Assembly (NCBI GenBank): GCA_963726365.1 | Contig: CAVSCI010000003.1 | Coordinates: forward strand, 124,001-188,000 | Reading direction: 5' to 3' | Source of the DNA: JAABQG01 sp963726365 | GTDB lineage: Bacteria; Pseudomonadota; Gammaproteobacteria; Burkholderiales; Burkholderiaceae_C | Length of the DNA: 64,000 bases | In this document: positions 52,947 through 62,664 of the stretch, in pieces | Layout of the letters: every line of letters starts with the position of its first letter | Numbering within the stretch: position 1 is the stretch's first letter | Program-made: the position numbers and the translations under genes | The notes under the pieces: generated by a model | Told to the model about the DNA's origin: nothing | The model's database searches: none | The model's input: the letters and a program-made list of their open reading frames with translations, nothing else

Positions 52947-53705
52947 ATGTCCGTCGAATTTTGTTTGCCGCCCGAGCCACCCGCCCCGCGCCCCGTGGTC
53001 CATACCGAGGGGCGCCGTGTGTCGCTGCGCTTCGACCATGAAACCGTCCAGAGCACCATGAACCTGGACGACCCGACGCGCCTGGAACTGGAGTACACAC
53101 GGGCCATGATGTTGTTCCTGTTGTTCAAGCCCGCGCCTCGGTCGATCCTGATGATCGGCCTGGGCGGGGGCTCGCTGCCCAAGTACTGCCACCGGCACCT
53201 GGTGGACTGCGACATTACGGTCGTCGAAATCAACCCGGCGGTGATCGCGCTGCGCGAGGTCTTTCAGGTGCCGCCGGACGGCCCGCGTTTCCATGTACTT
53301 GAGGGCGACGGCGCGAAACACATCCGCGAGACCTCTGCACTTCATGACGTCATCCTGGTCGATGGCTTCAGCCCCAATGGGCAACCCGAGGCACTGGCCA
53401 CACAGGATTTCTACGACAGTTGCCGTGCCGCCCTTCAGGCAGACGGCGTGCTGGTGGTCAATCTGGACAGCGACCCGGATGCCAATGAACCCCTGCTGGT
53501 CCGTCTTGAGCGCACGTTCGAGGGCGGGGTGAAGACCCTGCTGAGCGACGGTGGCACCAACCGAATTGTGTTGGCGGCCGCGCAGCGGAACCTTTGGGAC
53601 GCCTTGCGCCATGCGCGCCGCCGGCTTCAGGGGTTGCCGTCGGTGCACCGGGAAACGCTGGGGCGCCTGCCGGGCGCAACCGGAGGCTGGCCAGTGCTGG
53701 GTTGA
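52947..53705 (+). CDS. Spermidine synthase-like (aminopropyltransferase-fold) protein
   Basis: 252 residues. The S-adenosyl-binding fold is shown by ILMIGLGGGSLPKYCHRHL near residue 70, ITVVEINPAVIALREVF, and DVILVDGFSPNGQP. The N-terminal beta-strand domain of true spermidine synthases is short. Such stand-alone proteins are often annotated as spermidine synthase but may be methyltransferases; the substrate is not certain. The ATG at 52947 was chosen because it gives MSVEFCLPP. It is divergent from the hydroxycinnamate operon. Confidence 0.85.
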   Translation: MSVEFCLPPEPPAPRPVVHTEGRRVSLRFDHETVQSTMNLDDPTRLELEYTRAMMLFLLFKPAPRSILMIGLGGGSLPKYCHRHLVDCDITVVEINPAVIALREVFQVPPDGPRFHVLEGDGAKHIRETSALHDVILVDGFSPNGQPEALATQDFYDSCRAALQADGVLVVNLDSDPDANEPLLVRLERTFEGGVKTLLSDGGTNRIVLAAAQRNLWDALRHARRRLQGLPSVHRETLGRLPGATGGWPVLG

Positions 53706-53938
53706 CCCGCCGACAGGTGGGCCAGGTGGCGCGAAAGGCATGCTCGGCAAGTCGTGGCGTCGCAGCACGATGCCACCGCTGCATCAGCGGGATTTGATCG
53801 GCAAAAGACCCGGCGGAATCACATTCAACCGCATGGTTTTGCCGAGGCGGGAAAAGCAGCGAAAATACAAGGTTGCCAGACATCAAGGTCTGAATCCGAT
53901 ATTGCGTTTTTGCCTGCAACCCCACCCGAGTTTCACCT

Positions 53939-56909
53939 GTGACCCACGCTTCTTCCAAAACCCATGACACGCAACAGCTCGACGCCCTGACCGGAGGCGC
54001 CTTCACGGCGCCGACATCGGGCGAGCGCGCCGCGCGCATCCGCGAGTGGCTGGCCACCGACCCGACCCAGGAGCTGATGCAGGAAGTTTTCAAGGAGCTG
54101 AGCGTCAAGGACAAGGGCGCGGCCCGCCCGGTTCGCGAAAAGCTCGACGAACTGCGTCGCGCCAAGACGCAGGACTCACTTGCTGCCGAGTGGGCCACCC
54201 GTGGCCAGGCGCTGCTCGATACCCCCAGACTGAATATCGCCGATGCCATGGCATGGCAGCGGGATGCTGCGAAGGCTGGCGCGCCGTTGTCACGCGAGCC
54301 GCTGGCCTCGTTCAGGACCGCGCTGTCCGAGAGGGTGAAGGTGATCGAAGACCTGCAGAACCAGGTCATGGTCCAGCGCGAGGCCGCCGTGCTGCTGGCG
54401 CAGCGCATCGAGTTGCTGTCGACCAAGAGCTGGAAAGGCGCACAGGCGGCGGCTGAGGCACTGGGCACTGATGTATCCCATTGGCAAACGCAGGCCGACA
54501 CCTTGCTAGGCGATGCCAACTGGTCCAGCGTCGATGCGAAGTTTGCCCCAATGATCGACTCTTCCCGGGCGCAATTGCTGGTGGTCTGGGAGGCCTTCAG
54601 TGCAGCACTGGCGCAGACCGTGCTGGCCGAGGCCGATGCAGCCGCGCCGCTGCCTCCGGTACCGATGTGGGCCCAGGAGCTGCGCGTGGCACGGGGCGTG
54701 CCTTTGGAGCCGGCGCCCAAGGCGGCCAAGCCAAAGGTCGACCCTGCGGTGCGGGAAGAACAGCGCCAGCGCGCCGCCGCCGCGGTAACGCCCGCCTTGC
54801 TGAAGGTAGAGCAGGAAGTCGCCGAGGGCCATGGCAAGGCCAGCGCTGGCGCCGCCGCCGCCCTGCGCAATGCCTTCAAGGACCACGCCAGGCACCTTGA
54901 TTCTGCACTTGAAGCCCGCGTGCACGCCGCGCTCGGTGCTGCCGGCGAACTCGAAGGCTGGCAACGCTGGCGTGCCGACCAGCTGCGCGAGGAACTCGTG
55001 GCAAAAGCCGAGGCATTGTTGCAGCGCAAGCCCAAAGTCAAGGTCAAGCCCGCCCGGCCCAAGCGTGCCCTGGACGAGGCCGCGACTGAAGTGGCTGAGG
55101 CACCCGCCGTTGATGAGCTCGCCGCGGTGCCCGGGAATTTGGAGGCGATGCTGCCTGAAGTGTCGGCGCCTGAAGTGGTCGAGACTGTCGGCCCGGTCGT
55201 TGAAGATGATTCCGCCCCCGTGCCGGTCATGGGCGGGCGCAAGATGCAGGAAACCCTGCGCCAGTTGCGCGACGAGTGGAAGCTCACCGACCAAGGCGGC
55301 GTGCCCAATCACGCGCTTTGGAAGCGCTTTGACGAAGCCTGTAACGAAGCCCACAAAGTGGTCGAAGTCTGGCTGGACAAACTCAAGGCCGAGACGGCGG
55401 CGCACAAGGCCCAGCGCATGGCGCTGATTGACGAGCTCAAGGTCTGGACACAGAGAAATGTCGAACGTACCGAGCCGCATGAGTGGAAAGCCTTCGCGCG
55501 TGCACTGCACCAGTTCTCCGACCGCTGGCGCGACGCCGGGCACCTGAGCGAAAAGGCCTTTGCCGAGCTGCAGCCGCTGTGGAAGGAAACCGTCCACGCC
55601 GCCGCTGCGCCGCTGGAGGCCGCGCAAAAGGACAGCCTGGCGCGCCGCCACGCCATGATCGAGGAAGCCACGGTGCTCGGGGCCGCCCCTGTGCTGCACA
55701 TCGATGCCGTCAAGTCGCTTCAGCACCGCTGGCAGGCCGAGGCGCAGAGCGTGCCACTTGAACGCAAGTTCGAGCAGAAGCTGTGGGATGCCTTCCGCAA
55801 ACCGATCGACGACGCCTTCAACCGCAAGACGCTGGAACGCGAAAAAGCCGACAGTGCGCTGGGCGAGCGAGACCGCGTGGTGCTGGACGCCGCCAAGGCG
55901 CTGGAAGCCGCCAACGCCACAGGTGACGCCCAGAAAATCCGCGCCGCCATGGCCGCGCTGGACGCCGCCCTGCGTGGACAGGCCCAGGCTGCCGCCGTGG
56001 TGGCCCAAATGGCGCCAACCGCTCAAGAAAATGAACAAAAACAGGTCAAACCCAGCGTCGATGGGTCAGAGTCTGCTGCTGAAAACGTAGCGCCAGAGGC
56101 CAGCTCCGAGGCCGCCGCAGCGGCCGCTGGCGCCCCTGCGCAAGATGAGGACGCGGCTGGCGAGTCTGCCGCGCCCGCCCAGCCCGCAGAGCCGCCCAAG
56201 CCCGCGCCCAAGCCCGTGATCGCCATGCGCGGCGACGACCGGCCCGGCATGAAGAAAGCCGAGCCCGCCCAGGCCGGGCGCGGTGGCAAGTTCGGCGACC
56301 GCAAGGACGGCCCGCGCACCTCGCGCCCTGGTGACAACAAGTTCGAGCCGATGCGCGACGAACGCGCGACGGGGCGGCCCGGGTCGTGGTCCGCGCGGCG
56401 ACGATCGTGGCGGCCGCTTTGGGGACCGCCCAGCGTTCGAAGAGCGTGGACCGCGCCTGGGCGACACCGCCTTCCGCGCCCAGCGCGACGCGCTGGAGCA
56501 CGCCGAAGCCGCGCTGCGCAAGCTGGCCGCGCAGGCCCATGGCGAGGCGCTCACCAACCTGATGGCCGCATGGGAACACCGCAAGTCCGACGAGGTGCCC
56601 GGCCAGCAGGAACTCGGCCGCGGCGTTTCGCCAGCAGTGCGCGGCGCCTGGGTGCAGGCTGTCAGCGCCGCGCCCCAGGGCGATGCCGCCGAGGCCATCC
56701 TGCGCCTGGAAATGGCGGCCGAGCTGCCCACACCCGCCGAACATATCAACGCTCGCCGCGCCCTGCAGCTCAAGCTGCTGACCCGGCGCAACGACCCGGC
56801 GCCCGCCCAGACCTGGGGTCAGGACGCCGCCGCCGTGCTGGCCAGCGCGTTCGACGCCAGCAACGCGCGGCGTGTGCAGAACGTGCTGAAGGCGCTGCTC
56901 AAGCGCTGA
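53939..56909 (+). CDS. Large DUF349 protein, frameshifted near the 3' end
   Basis: About 989 residues starting at GTG 53939. Several DUF349-type helical repeats are seen (RQLRDEWKLTDQGGVPNHALWKRF, LKVWTQRNVERTEPHEWKAF, SLQHRWQAEAQSVPLERKFEQ). These are followed by a long Ala/Pro/Glu-rich low-complexity region and a Gly/Arg/Asp-rich stretch. A frame break near 56383 leads to the conserved C-terminal helical part ending VLKALLKR. The family is cytoplasmic, coiled-coil rich and of unknown function. A copy of the dispersed repeat lies in the low-complexity region and is read through. Confidence 0.87.
56035..56091 (+). repeat. Dispersed small repeat, copy 9 (inside DUF349 gene)
   Basis: AACAGGTCAAACCCAGCGTCG, then ATGGGTCAGAGTCTGCTGCTG and AAAACGTAG. 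It matches the core and general arrangement of the family and is translated within the Ala-rich linker. Confidence 0.45.
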
Positions 56910-57181
56910 ATGTCGAGGGGCAGTCCGTCCGGACCGGGCGCCTCGCGCCTTCACGCCGCAACGCAGCACGACGGGTTTGCTGCGGGGTGTACCTGCCCCA
57001 TGTGCGGCATCGGGGGGCCCGCGGGAAAGCCATGGCCGGTCCGGGCTCTACAGACTGGCAAACGATGACGAATGCCCGAAAGAACCTGCGTATGACCATC
57101 GCTCAATTTCGGCGACCGCGATCAATAAAAGAGAAATGGTGAATTAAGAAAACTTTCATCTGGCCTTTGCATGATGGCGGC

Positions 57182-57613
57182 ATGTCAGAAGCAATGAACC
57201 CCCGGATGCAGCATATTCAAGCGATTGCCGCCCGCCTTGCGCTGGCGGCGATGGTCAACCCGCTGGCGGCGCAGGCAGGTGACACCACGGCTGCGGCGCA
57301 ACTTGCCCAGTGGCAGACCCAGGCGGGCGCGCCGGCCAGTGTCGAACGCGGCAAGATCTTTTTTTCCAGCAAACATGGCAATGACCTGAGTTGCGCGTCG
57401 TGTCACGGCACACCGCCCACAGCCCCGGGCAAGCACGCTTCCACCGGCAAGATGATCGAGGCGCTGGCGCCGGCCATCAACGCCGCGCGTTTTACCGACA
57501 CAGCCAAGGTCAACAAATGGTTCACCCGCAACTGCAAGGACGTACTCTCGCGCGAGTGCAGCGCTTCCGAGAAGGCCGACGTGCTGGCTTACCTGACGAG
57601 TCTGAAGACATGA
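57182..57613 (+). CDS. SHP-type monoheme cytochrome c (DUF1924)
   Basis: 143 residues. A probable signal peptide (AIAARLALAAMVNPLAAQA) precedes one heme-binding site, LSCASCHGTPP (Cys 71). Two more cysteines (NCKD, REC) could form the disulfide described in sphaeroides heme protein. SHP has an unusual asparagine axial ligand and binds oxygen when reduced; the family role is respiratory electron transfer to or from diheme cytochrome. The start at 57182 was chosen over 57167 because it lies nearer a normal signal peptide. It overlaps the next gene by 4 bp (ATGA). Confidence 0.88.
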   Translation: MSEAMNPRMQHIQAIAARLALAAMVNPLAAQAGDTTAAAQLAQWQTQAGAPASVERGKIFFSSKHGNDLSCASCHGTPPTAPGKHASTGKMIEALAPAINAARFTDTAKVNKWFTRNCKDVLSRECSASEKADVLAYLTSLKT

Positions 57614-58104
57614 ACCCGCGGAAACTGAGTGCCGCCATGAATCTCAAGTCTGTTTGCGCATTTGCGGCGTTGTGCGCCTTTCTGATGGCCCCGCTGGCAA
57701 AGGCTGACGGCGTCAACCTGCCGCGCACCGCCTTGCCCGTATACGCGCAGGAATGCGCCGCCTGCCACATGGCGTTCCCGCCGGGCCTGCTGCCCGCGGC
57801 TTCATGGCTGCGCATCATGAATGGGCTGGACAAACACTACGGCACCGATGCCTCTCTGGACGCGGCGACCGTGCGGCAAATCAGTGACTGGCTGCAGGCC
57901 AACGCAGGCACGTACAAACGCGTGCGCGAGGAGCCGCCGAAGGACCGCATCACCTTGTCCAACTGGTTCAAGCGCAAACACCATGAGGTGGCGCAGGATG
58001 TCTTCAAGCGCGTCAGCATCAAGACGGCCGCCAACTGCGCGGCCTGCCATGCCGGCGCGGACCAGGGCAATTTCAGCGAACACGCCGTGCGTATCCCGAA
58101 GTGA
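57610..58104 (+). CDS. Diheme cytochrome c (DHC type)
   Basis: 164 residues. A signal peptide (VCAFAALCAFLMAPLAKA) is followed by two CxxCH heme sites, ECAACHMAF (Cys 49) and NCAACHAGA (Cys 143). DHC is the physiological partner of SHP in purple bacteria. The gene overlaps the SHP stop and is followed 7 bp later by cytochrome b561, the arrangement known for shp-dhc-cytb operons. Confidence 0.9.
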   Translation: MNPRKLSAAMNLKSVCAFAALCAFLMAPLAKADGVNLPRTALPVYAQECAACHMAFPPGLLPAASWLRIMNGLDKHYGTDASLDAATVRQISDWLQANAGTYKRVREEPPKDRITLSNWFKRKHHEVAQDVFKRVSIKTAANCAACHAGADQGNFSEHAVRIPK

Positions 58105-58111
58105 GGAAGTC

Positions 58112-58891
58112 ATGAGCCATTCAAACGCAACTTTTTCCGCGTCAGCGTCAATGCCGGCTACCCGCCGCACGGTGGACGCGCCCACGCGGGTGATGCACTG
58201 GCTGCTGGCATTGAGCTTTCTGGGCGCCTACGTCACGGCTGACGGCGAGGCCTGGCGCCTGCTGCACGTGACGTTGGGCTACACCATGGCGGGCCTGTTG
58301 GCGTTTCGCATCGTCTGGGGAATGGCCGGGCCGCGGCACGCACGCCTGTCCGCGCTCTTACGCAAGCTGCGGGGGCTGCCCGGCTGGATCAAGGGGCTCA
58401 AGGCTGGCACGCCCAACTGGCGTCTGGCGCAGAACCTGCTGCTTACCCTCAGCGTGGTGGTCCTGCTGGCGTTGATCGCGCCGCTCACGCTCAGCGGTTA
58501 CGGCACCTACAACGAATGGGCAGGCGACTGGCTGGAGGAGGTGCACGAATTTTTTGGCAATGCGCTGCTGGCCGCGGTGCTGGTGCATATCGCCGTGATT
58601 GCCGGCGTGAGCCTGCTGCGGCGCAAGAACCAGGTCACGCCGATGTTGACCGGACGGGTCGAAGGGGCAGGCCCTGATCTGCTGAAAAGCAATCACAACA
58701 CCGTGGCGGTTCTTCTGTTGGCCGCGGTGCTGGGTTTCTGGACCTGGCAGTGGCAGCAGTCGCCTGCCGCGGGTGGCGTTACGGCTGCCCAGGGCGCAAG
58801 CCTGTCCAGCGGGGGTCGCGACGCCGTGGCGCGCGATGGGGCGTACGATGGGCGACGCACCCGGAAACACGCAAAGCGGCACCACGACTGA
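58112..58891 (+). CDS. Cytochrome b561-family membrane protein
   Basis: 259 residues. Four transmembrane helices carry the histidines expected to bind two b hemes: RVMHWLLALSF, WRLLHVTLGYTM, and EEVHEFFGNALLAAVLVHIAVI. A C-terminal helix near 200-218 follows and may be an extra membrane segment. It would pass electrons from the quinone pool to the periplasmic diheme cytochrome. It is followed 9 bp later by the response regulator. Confidence 0.9.
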   Translation: MSHSNATFSASASMPATRRTVDAPTRVMHWLLALSFLGAYVTADGEAWRLLHVTLGYTMAGLLAFRIVWGMAGPRHARLSALLRKLRGLPGWIKGLKAGTPNWRLAQNLLLTLSVVVLLALIAPLTLSGYGTYNEWAGDWLEEVHEFFGNALLAAVLVHIAVIAGVSLLRRKNQVTPMLTGRVEGAGPDLLKSNHNTVAVLLLAAVLGFWTWQWQQSPAAGGVTAAQGASLSSGGRDAVARDGAYDGRRTRKHAKRHHD

Positions 58892-58900
58892 TCGATCATC

Positions 58901-59575
58901 ATGCGCATCCTTCTGGCTGAAGACGACGAATTGCTGGGCTCCGGGATCAAGGCCGGCCTGACGCAACAGGGCTTTCATGTGGACTGGGTCCGCGACGGGG
59001 TGGCCGCCGAGCGCGAACTGCTTGCCGGCGACCATCAGGCGGTAGTGCTGGACCTCGGCCTGCCGCGCCAGGATGGCATGGACAGTCTTCGGTCGGCGCG
59101 GGCGCGGCGCATCGCCACCCCTGTGCTGGTGCTGACCGCACGCGATGCCGTGACTGCGCGTATCGAGGGACTCGACGCGGGCGCGGACGACTACCTGATC
59201 AAGCCGGTGGACCTGCATGAGCTTGCCGCCCGGCTGCGAGCCCTGGTGCGCCGCGCCCACGGCCAGACGCAGACCCGGCTGGAGGCCGGACCCGTCACGC
59301 TGGACCCTGCCGCGCACCAGGTTTGGCTCGACGGCGCGACGGTTGAGCTGTCGGGGCGAGAATATGACCTGCTGCAGGTTTTCATGCTCAATGCAGGGCG
59401 GGTCCTCAGTCGTGAGCAGATCGAGCAGCACCTCTACAAATGGGGAACCGAAGTGGCCAGCAACACGGTGGAAGTCCATATCTACAACTTGCGGCGCAAG
59501 CTGCGCGCCGAACTGATCGAAACCGTGCGCGGCGTGGGCTATGTGCTGCGGCGTGACGCTGCCCCGGCCGCATGA
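58901..59575 (+). CDS. OmpR-family response regulator, QseB-like
   Basis: 224 residues. The receiver has the acidic pair AEDDE, the phosphorylated Asp 51 in VVLDLGLPRQDGMD, and the Lys in DDYLIKPVDL. The C-terminal winged helix includes LSGREYDLLQVFML, SREQIEQHLY and VEVHIYNLRRKL. It overlaps the kinase start by 4 bp. In several Proteobacteria this type of pair sits next to SHP-DHC-b561 genes and probably controls them. Confidence 0.93.
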   Translation: MRILLAEDDELLGSGIKAGLTQQGFHVDWVRDGVAAERELLAGDHQAVVLDLGLPRQDGMDSLRSARARRIATPVLVLTARDAVTARIEGLDAGADDYLIKPVDLHELAARLRALVRRAHGQTQTRLEAGPVTLDPAAHQVWLDGATVELSGREYDLLQVFMLNAGRVLSREQIEQHLYKWGTEVASNTVEVHIYNLRRKLRAELIETVRGVGYVLRRDAAPAA

Positions 59576-60972
59576 GCCCGTCCGGTGCTGCGTTGCCCCG
59601 GTCCACGCTGTCTTTGCAGGCGCGCCTGCTCGCCACGGTGCTCGGGCTGGTCGGCCTGGTATGGCTGGCTGTGGCTGTCGCCACCTGGTACGACACCGGA
59701 CACGAACTCGACGAGTTGCTGGACGCGCATCTGGCGCAGGCGGCATCGTTGCTGGTGATGCAGCGGCTGGACGATCTGGAGGGCGACAACTTTCCTCCAC
59801 CCCCGACGCTGCACAAGTACCAGACGCGCGTCGCCATCCAGGTCTGGCATGAGGGTCGGCTGGTCGTGCGCTCGACCAATGCACCCGAGGCCCCCTTGGG
59901 CTTCGGCGAGGCACCGGGCCTGCGCACGTCGGTGATCGACGGCGAGGCCTGGCGCGTGCTGACCACGCCTGGACGCGAGCCGGATGTGCTGATTCATGTC
60001 GGCGAACTGGAATCTGCGCGACATGACATCCTGCTGGCCAGTCTGCGCAGCATCGCCTGGCCGATGTTGCTGGCGCTGCCCCTGCTGGCGCTGGGCATCT
60101 GGTGGGCGGTGCGCGGGGCCGTGCGGCCGTTGCGCCAGCTTGGGCAGGCCGTGGCGCTACGCCGGCCTCAGGCGCTTCAGCCCCTTTCAGCCCACGCAGT
60201 GCCGCCGGAGGTCGCGCCATTGGTCGCGGCCCTCAACGGCTTGTTCGAACGCATGTCTGATTTGCTGGAGTCGGAGCGGCGCTTCACCGCAGACGCCGCG
60301 CATGAGCTGCGTACACCGATCGCCGCGATTCGCATGCAGGCCCAAGTGGCGCAGGGCGCTACCAGGGAGCCTGAGCGCGCGCAGGCGCTGGCTGCGACGC
60401 TTCTGGGTTGCGACCGCGCGGCCCGGCTGATCGAGCAATTGCTGCAACTGGCGCGACTGGAGGGCGAGGTGGCGCGTGGGGGGCCGGTCGACTCCGCTGG
60501 CACGGTATCCGCTGACCTGACGGCTGCGGCGCTCGGCCTGATAACCGAACTGGAACTCCAGGCCCAAGTGCGCGGGCAGTCCTTGGCGCTGCTTGCGCCC
60601 GGGCCGGTCCATGTGCCAATGCCCGGCGCGCTGCTGCTGGTGTTGCTCAGAAACCTCACCGACAACGCCTTGCGTTACAGCCCGGACGGCGCGCGGGTGC
60701 AACTGAGCCTGGAAGGACCGGCGCCGGGGCAGGTCGCCGCACTGGTAGTCGAAGACGGCGGCCCGGGCTTGCCGCCCGAAGCCATGGCACGCCTGGGTGA
60801 GCGCTTCTTTCGGGTGCTGGGCACGGGTCAGACCGGCAGCGGGCTCGGCTGGTCCATCGTGCAGCGCCTGGCGCGCCTGTATGGACTGAGCGTGTCGGTG
60901 GATCGCAGTCCGGCGCTCCGAGGCTTGCGTGTGACGCTCATCTGGATCGATACCCCCTCGCGCAGATATTGA
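59572..60972 (+). CDS. Sensor histidine kinase, QseC-like
   Basis: 466 residues. Two transmembrane helices (about 20-40 and 160-182) flank a periplasmic domain of about 120 residues. The H-box is TADAAHELRTPIAAIR (His 244), the N-box is LTDNALRYSPDGA, and the G-boxes are EDGGPGLPPEA and GSGLGWSIVQRLA. It would sense an extracytoplasmic signal and phosphorylate the overlapping response regulator. The ligand is unknown. Confidence 0.92.
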   Translation: MSPSGAALPRSTLSLQARLLATVLGLVGLVWLAVAVATWYDTGHELDELLDAHLAQAASLLVMQRLDDLEGDNFPPPPTLHKYQTRVAIQVWHEGRLVVRSTNAPEAPLGFGEAPGLRTSVIDGEAWRVLTTPGREPDVLIHVGELESARHDILLASLRSIAWPMLLALPLLALGIWWAVRGAVRPLRQLGQAVALRRPQALQPLSAHAVPPEVAPLVAALNGLFERMSDLLESERRFTADAAHELRTPIAAIRMQAQVAQGATREPERAQALAATLLGCDRAARLIEQLLQLARLEGEVARGGPVDSAGTVSADLTAAALGLITELELQAQVRGQSLALLAPGPVHVPMPGALLLVLLRNLTDNALRYSPDGARVQLSLEGPAPGQVAALVVEDGGPGLPPEAMARLGERFFRVLGTGQTGSGLGWSIVQRLARLYGLSVSVDRSPALRGLRVTLIWIDTPSRRY

Positions 60973-61039
60973 TGTCGGTCAAAGTGCGGGGTTGCATTAG
61001 CATATCCAATCGTGGGCTAATTCACGAAGGAGTGGCGTC

Positions 61040-61402
61040 ATGCGCACAGACATGTTCCAGCAGTCGCTGGAAGACCTCAACGGCTCGACGGCCGACATCG
61101 AGGCTTCCGCGCTGATTTCGACCGACGGCCTCATGATTGCCTCGGCGCTGCCCAACGGCATGGACGAGGACCGCATCGGCGCGATGTCGGCGGCCCTGCT
61201 CTCGCTCGGCGACCGCACGGCGCGGGAACTGGCGCGAGGCTCGCTGCAACGCGTGCTGATCCAGGGCGAGCGCGGCTACGTGATCATGAGTTCCGCAGGC
61301 CCCGAGGCGGTGCTCACCGTGCTGGCCAAGCCCAACGCCAAGCTGGGTCTGATCTTTCTGGACATCAAGCGGGCCGCTGAGACGCTGTCCAAACTGATCT
61401 GA
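61040..61402 (+). CDS. Roadblock/LC7-domain protein (MglB-like)
   Basis: 120 residues, a single roadblock domain: ASALISTDGLMIASALP, AALLSLGDRTARELARG, VLIQGERGYVIMS, VLTVLAKPNAKLGLIFLDI. Such proteins dimerise and often act as regulators of small GTPases (MglB/MglA). AAGGAG precedes the ATG. Its stop overlaps the next start by one base (TGATG), so it heads a tight five-gene operon. No MglA-like GTPase is visible inside the window; one may lie beyond it. Confidence 0.88.
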   Translation: MRTDMFQQSLEDLNGSTADIEASALISTDGLMIASALPNGMDEDRIGAMSAALLSLGDRTARELARGSLQRVLIQGERGYVIMSSAGPEAVLTVLAKPNAKLGLIFLDIKRAAETLSKLI

Positions 61403-61908
61403 TGGCGGCCATCATGGGACTTCCTGACATGACTCCGCCCCCGATTCCTTCGCGGGAAGCGCGGCTCACCTATACCGACGGCACATCCCGCACGGTCTTT
61501 GTCACCGATGTCGAGATGCCTTTCCCCGAAGGCCGGCTCATCGTTTCACGCACCGACCTGAGCGGCATCATCACGCACGCCAACGACGCCTTCGTCGAGA
61601 TGAGCGGATGGGCCCGCGAGGAACTGATCGGCGCGCCGCATCACATCCTGCGCCATCCGGACATGCCGGCGATTGCCTTCAAGGGCCTGTGGGACGATAT
61701 CGCTGCGGGCAAGAAGTGGCACGGCTACGTGAAGAACCTGCGCAAGGACGGTGCCTTCTACTGGGTCTACGCCACGGCGGTGCCCAACATCCGCAACGGC
61801 GTGATCGTGGGCTATACCTCGGTGCGGCGCAAGCCCTCGCGCACCCGGATCAACGAACTCGTGCCGGTCTACGCGCAGTGGCTCGCCGACGAAAAGGCCG
61901 CATCATGA
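61402..61908 (+). CDS. PAS-domain protein, Aer-like
   Basis: 168 residues. A PAS domain (about 45-150) of the Aer type: IVSRTDLSGIITHANDAF, GWAREELIGAPHHILRHPDM, WHGYVKNLRKDGAFYWVYA. In Aer this fold holds FAD and senses redox state, so a redox- or oxygen-linked signal is plausible. No methyl-accepting, kinase or GGDEF domain follows, so the output must be through partners. It overlaps the neighbours by 1 bp (roadblock) and 4 bp (PhnD-like). Confidence 0.88.
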   Translation: MAAIMGLPDMTPPPIPSREARLTYTDGTSRTVFVTDVEMPFPEGRLIVSRTDLSGIITHANDAFVEMSGWAREELIGAPHHILRHPDMPAIAFKGLWDDIAAGKKWHGYVKNLRKDGAFYWVYATAVPNIRNGVIVGYTSVRRKPSRTRINELVPVYAQWLADEKAAS

Positions 61909-62654
61909 CCCTCAACTTCCTGATTGCGCCTGACTTCGCGCCGGAACGTTTCGCCGGATGGCACATGCTCAACACCACGCTGCAGAGACGCTCCGGCATC
62001 GGCCTGCACCTGCTGACGCCGGTCAGCGCGCACGAGCAGGCGGAACTGCTCTCGGCCGGCAAGGCCGACCTGGTGTACGCCAATCCGTTTGATGCGACTG
62101 ACATGATCCGCACGCACGGGTATGTCCCGTTTGCGCGGCCGGCCAAGCGTTACGACGAGATGGTGATTGCCACGGGCGCAGAATCCGGGCTGACCTGTGT
62201 CGAGGACTTGAAGCCAGGGTGTCGTGTTGCGTTGACCGAAAACAAGGACGTCAAGCTCATCGGCCTGCGCCTGCTGGAGCCAGCCGACCTGACCGAGGCC
62301 TCGATTCGCTGGGTGCCCGTGGACAGCTACCAGGCGGCAGCGCGCCTCGTCATCAAGGGCGAGGTCGAAGCGGCCTTCTTCCTGGCCGATGCCTATGCAT
62401 CGCTCACGCGCATGACGCGCAGCCAGCTCCGGGTGCTGGTGGAAAGCGCCATCAGCGACATCTCCCACGTGGTGCTGGCGCACCCTCGCGTGGCGGAGAA
62501 CCTTCCGGCCATCGAAAAGGCCTTGCTGGGCGTGGGCCAGTCGCCCGGCGACAGCGATGTACTCGATGCACTCGGTCTGCCCAGCGGTTTTGAGCCCATG
62601 ACGCAGGAAGAAGCCGAGTTCATGATCGACCTGATGGACACCTTGCTGGATTGA
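61905..62654 (+). CDS. PhnD-like substrate-binding-fold protein without signal peptide
   Basis: 249 residues. The fold of phosphonate/phosphite binding proteins is shown by LLSAGKADLVYANPFDATDM, ARPAKRYDEMVIATG, LKPGCRVALTENKDVK and GEVEAAFFLADAYASL. There is no signal peptide, so it should act in the cytoplasm, and no ABC permease or ATPase genes are near. It probably serves as a ligand sensor in this operon rather than in transport (inference). Confidence 0.83.
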   Translation: MTLNFLIAPDFAPERFAGWHMLNTTLQRRSGIGLHLLTPVSAHEQAELLSAGKADLVYANPFDATDMIRTHGYVPFARPAKRYDEMVIATGAESGLTCVEDLKPGCRVALTENKDVKLIGLRLLEPADLTEASIRWVPVDSYQAAARLVIKGEVEAAFFLADAYASLTRMTRSQLRVLVESAISDISHVVLAHPRVAENLPAIEKALLGVGQSPGDSDVLDALGLPSGFEPMTQEEAEFMIDLMDTLLD

Positions 62655-62664
62655 GGGCAAGCCA

